Shown here piece by piece: positions 62,359 to 64,000 of a stretch of 64,000 bases of DNA. How positions within the stretch are numbered: the stretch's first letter is position 1; each line of letters opens with the position of its first letter. The translations under genes were made by a program, and so were the position numbers. Source of the DNA: Rhodococcus sp. HM1 (GTDB lineage: Bacteria > Actinomycetota > Actinomycetes > Mycobacteriales > Mycobacteriaceae); contig NZ_JALPTB010000011.1 in assembly GCF_023218075.1 (NCBI RefSeq), positions 54,545 through 118,544 of the forward strand, read 5' to 3'. The notes beneath the pieces were generated by a model that was not told where the DNA came from, ran no database searches, and worked only from the letters and a program-made list of their open reading frames with translations.

Positions 62359-64000
62359 TTGTTGCGTTCGCGCGTCCGGAGACGGTGCCGGCCACTGGTG
62401 ATGGCCGGAATCACCGCTCTGGTCACGGGGTTGGCGGCGTGCACGGCCTCTCCGCCCCCGCCGATCGAGCAGACCGAGCCGACCCAGACCCCGGCGCCCG
62501 CGCCGCAGCGCAACACCGTCGTCGTCGCCATCGACGACATCGGCGCCGGATTCAATCCGCACCTGCTCGCGGACCAATCGCCGGTCGGCAACGCCGTCGC
62601 CGAACTGGTGCTGCCGAGTGCGTTCCGGACCGTGCCGAACCCCGCGAACCCGGCGCTGGTGGACCGTGTTCCCGACGAGTCGGTGCTCGTGTCGGCCGAG
62701 GTCACCTCGGAGAACCCGTTCACGATCACCTACCAGTTGCGCACCGACGCCCAGTGGTCGGACAGTGCGCCGATCGCCGCCGAGGACTTCCGCTACCTGT
62801 GGCAGCAGATGATCACCCAGCCCGGGGCCGTGGACCCGTCCGGGTACCGGCTGATCGAGGACGTCGCGTCCTCCGGGGGCGGCAAGACCGTCACCGTGAC
62901 CCTGCGTGAGCCGTACCCGGCGTGGCGTGAACTGTTCTCCGATCTGCTGCCCGCCCACCTGGTCAAGGACACGCCCGGCGGCTTCGTCACCGGATTGGCC
63001 GAGTCGATCCCGGTGTCCGGTGGCCGATTCTCCGTCGACTCGGTGGACCGCGGCCGCGGTGAGATCCTGCTCGAACGCAACGACCGCTTCTGGGGGCTGC
63101 CCGCCCGGCCGGACGAGATCCTGCTGCGCCGCGGCGGCACCGATTCCCAGCTGACCGACTCGATGCGCACCGGCGACGTGCAGGTCGCGCAGGTGCGCGG
63201 CGGATCGGCCCTGCTCGCCCAGCTCGGTGCGGTTCCCGGCGTCCGGGCCGGCACCCAATTGCAGCCGCGCACACTCGATCTCACCCTGAACGCGCGGACC
63301 CCGGAATTCGCCGATCCGCGCGTGCGCCGCGGCGTGCTGGGTCTGCTCGACCCGGACCTGCTCGCCACCGTCGCGGCGGGAACCGAATCCGCGGTCGTTC
63401 CCGCTCGTGCCCAGGTGCTCGCTCCCTCGGATCCCGGCTATGCGCCGTCGATGCCTCCGCGACCCTCCCGCGAACAGGCCCTCGGCCTGCTCGCCGAGGC
63501 CGGATACCTGCCGGCGCCGCCGCCGGCTCCGGTCGACGTTCCGGACGGTGCGTCCGGCGCGCCCGTGGCGACGGCGGCACCCGCAACCACTCCGGCGCCG
63601 GCGCCCGAGACCGAAACCGAAGGACTGCTCGTCCGCGACGGCGCGCCGTTGACCCTGGTGATCGGTGTCGTCGAGGACGCCGGGGTGCCTCTCGCGGTCG
63701 CGCGGACCGCCGCCGATCTGCTGCGCGGGGCCGGCATCCGCGCGACCGTCACCGCGCTGCCGGCCGACGAGCTGTACGGCGACGCGCTCGTCGAAGGCCG
63801 GGTGCACGCCGTCGTCGGCTGGATGCGGGCCGGAAACGATCCGGCGACGGCCGCGCTGTCGAGATTCGGGTGCCTGCCGGTTCCGCCCCCCGTGGTCGGC
63901 ACGCCTCCGTCCGATGTGGTCGGCACGCCTCCGTCCGATGTGGTCGGCACGCCTCCGCAGGAAACCACCGACTCCGACCCGGCACCGACCGCCCCGGCCC
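62359..64000 (+). CDS. lpqW: LpqW-type substrate-binding-like lipoprotein (partial)
   Basis: The gene is cut by the window end; 547 residues are visible. A TTG start at 62359 (or the next TTG) is supported by GGAGGGGAGG 5-9 bp upstream and gives a signal peptide RRCRPLVMAGITALVTGLAAC with lipobox Cys. ATG 62401 would leave the signal without its basic n-region. The body is an SBP_bac_5 fold (VVVAIDDIGAGFNPHLLADQS, QWSDSAPIAAEDFRYLWQQM). In mycobacteria LpqW steers PIM intermediates toward LM/LAM, acting in the PimE branch; pimE lies 7 kb upstream here. Near the end is a VVGTPPSD tandem repeat and a Pro/Thr-rich insertion. Confidence 0.88.
   Translation, partial: MLRSRVRRRCRPLVMAGITALVTGLAACTASPPPPIEQTEPTQTPAPAPQRNTVVVAIDDIGAGFNPHLLADQSPVGNAVAELVLPSAFRTVPNPANPALVDRVPDESVLVSAEVTSENPFTITYQLRTDAQWSDSAPIAAEDFRYLWQQMITQPGAVDPSGYRLIEDVASSGGGKTVTVTLREPYPAWRELFSDLLPAHLVKDTPGGFVTGLAESIPVSGGRFSVDSVDRGRGEILLERNDRFWGLPARPDEILLRRGGTDSQLTDSMRTGDVQVAQVRGGSALLAQLGAVPGVRAGTQLQPRTLDLTLNARTPEFADPRVRRGVLGLLDPDLLATVAAGTESAVVPARAQVLAPSDPGYAPSMPPRPSREQALGLLAEAGYLPAPPPAPVDVPDGASGAPVATAAPATTPAPAPETETEGLLVRDGAPLTLVIGVVEDAGVPLAVARTAADLLRGAGIRATVTALPADELYGDALVEGRVHAVVGWMRAGNDPATAALSRFGCLPVPPPVVGTPPSDVVGTPPSDVVGTPPQETTDSDPAPTAPA
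63892..63957 (+). repeat. 24-bp tandem repeat inside lpqW
   Basis: About 2.75 copies of a 24-bp unit (63892-63915, 63916-63939, then 18 bp) encode VVGTPPSD repeats, in frame. The copies are identical, which indicates recent slippage or expansion. Confidence 0.85.

Noticed and set aside
60286..63807. 1173-codon minus-strand open frame across typA and lpqW
   Set aside because: It runs antisense through two unmistakable genes and their spacer and shows no family motif.

Overview
The window is a high-GC, gene-dense actinobacterial chromosome segment. It most resembles a mycolic-acid-containing genus such as Rhodococcus. Several markers point there: a polymannosyl-lipid mannosyltransferase (PimE type) followed by phhB and mutT2, typA directly followed by an LpqW-type lipoprotein, an FHA-FHA-ABC exporter like mycobacterial Rv1747, a Ddn-length deazaflavin enzyme, a mycothiol-type DinB-fold protein and an Rv2525c-like Tat-secreted protein. 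No rRNA, tRNA, CRISPR array, insertion sequence, integrase or phage block was seen. The segment reads as ordinary chromosome with many small regulator/target pairs.

Layout. 1-4.7 kb: the end of a membrane protein, an AmpG-family permease, the fmdB-fmdA formamidase pair, a VOC protein and a GlsB-type membrane protein. 4.7-13 kb: a self-sufficient CYP102-type P450-reductase fusion, a 0.56 kb spacer with a possible transporter remnant, a Ddn-like protein, the FHA/ABC exporter, a quinone-oxidoreductase-like protein and an isoprenylcysteine-methyltransferase-like protein. 13-21.7 kb: a TetR regulator, a hemerythrin protein, a DUF899 protein, then an amino-acid block (Lrp regulator, amino-acid dehydrogenase overlapping a permease, and divergent hppD), an AraC regulator and a VOC protein. 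21.7-24.3 kb: a lipoprotein, an ArsR-SRPBCC pair, an S4-HhH fusion and a DUF2505 protein. 24.4-32.9 kb: a tightly overlapped recC-recB-recD operon. 32.9-40 kb: an FMN hydroxyacid oxidase, an ATP-dependent DNA ligase, a lipase maturation factor, a VOC protein, a DinB-fold protein and an MFS permease.

40-53 kb holds several self-contained regulatory modules. An ECF41-type sigma factor faces an AhpD-like gene across two mirror-image promoters. An ECF42-type sigma factor sits with its YCII partner and a 2'-5' RNA ligase-like gene. An XRE regulator faces a DUF1330 gene across a perfect inverted repeat. The same stretch carries class I fumarase, a CPBP protease, mug, a carotenoid oxygenase opposite a heme-monooxygenase-like gene, and an Mrr-family protein that has lost its nuclease residues. 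53-64 kb: a Tat-secreted DUF1906 protein, a serine/glycine/isoleucine repeat protein, a secreted protein, the pimE-phhB-mutT2 group, a Cys-rich mini-protein, a FAD oxidase with a divergent LuxR regulator, typA and the start of lpqW.

The strongest unexplained signals are the exactly mirror-symmetric ECF41-type promoters, the catalytically degenerate Mrr protein, the loss of the BM3 carboxylate-anchoring residues in the P450, a 25-bp palindrome over the start codon of an unknown gene, and the glycine in the specificity position of the amino-acid dehydrogenase. Functions are assigned by reading the translated proteins and recalling families. No database search was run.
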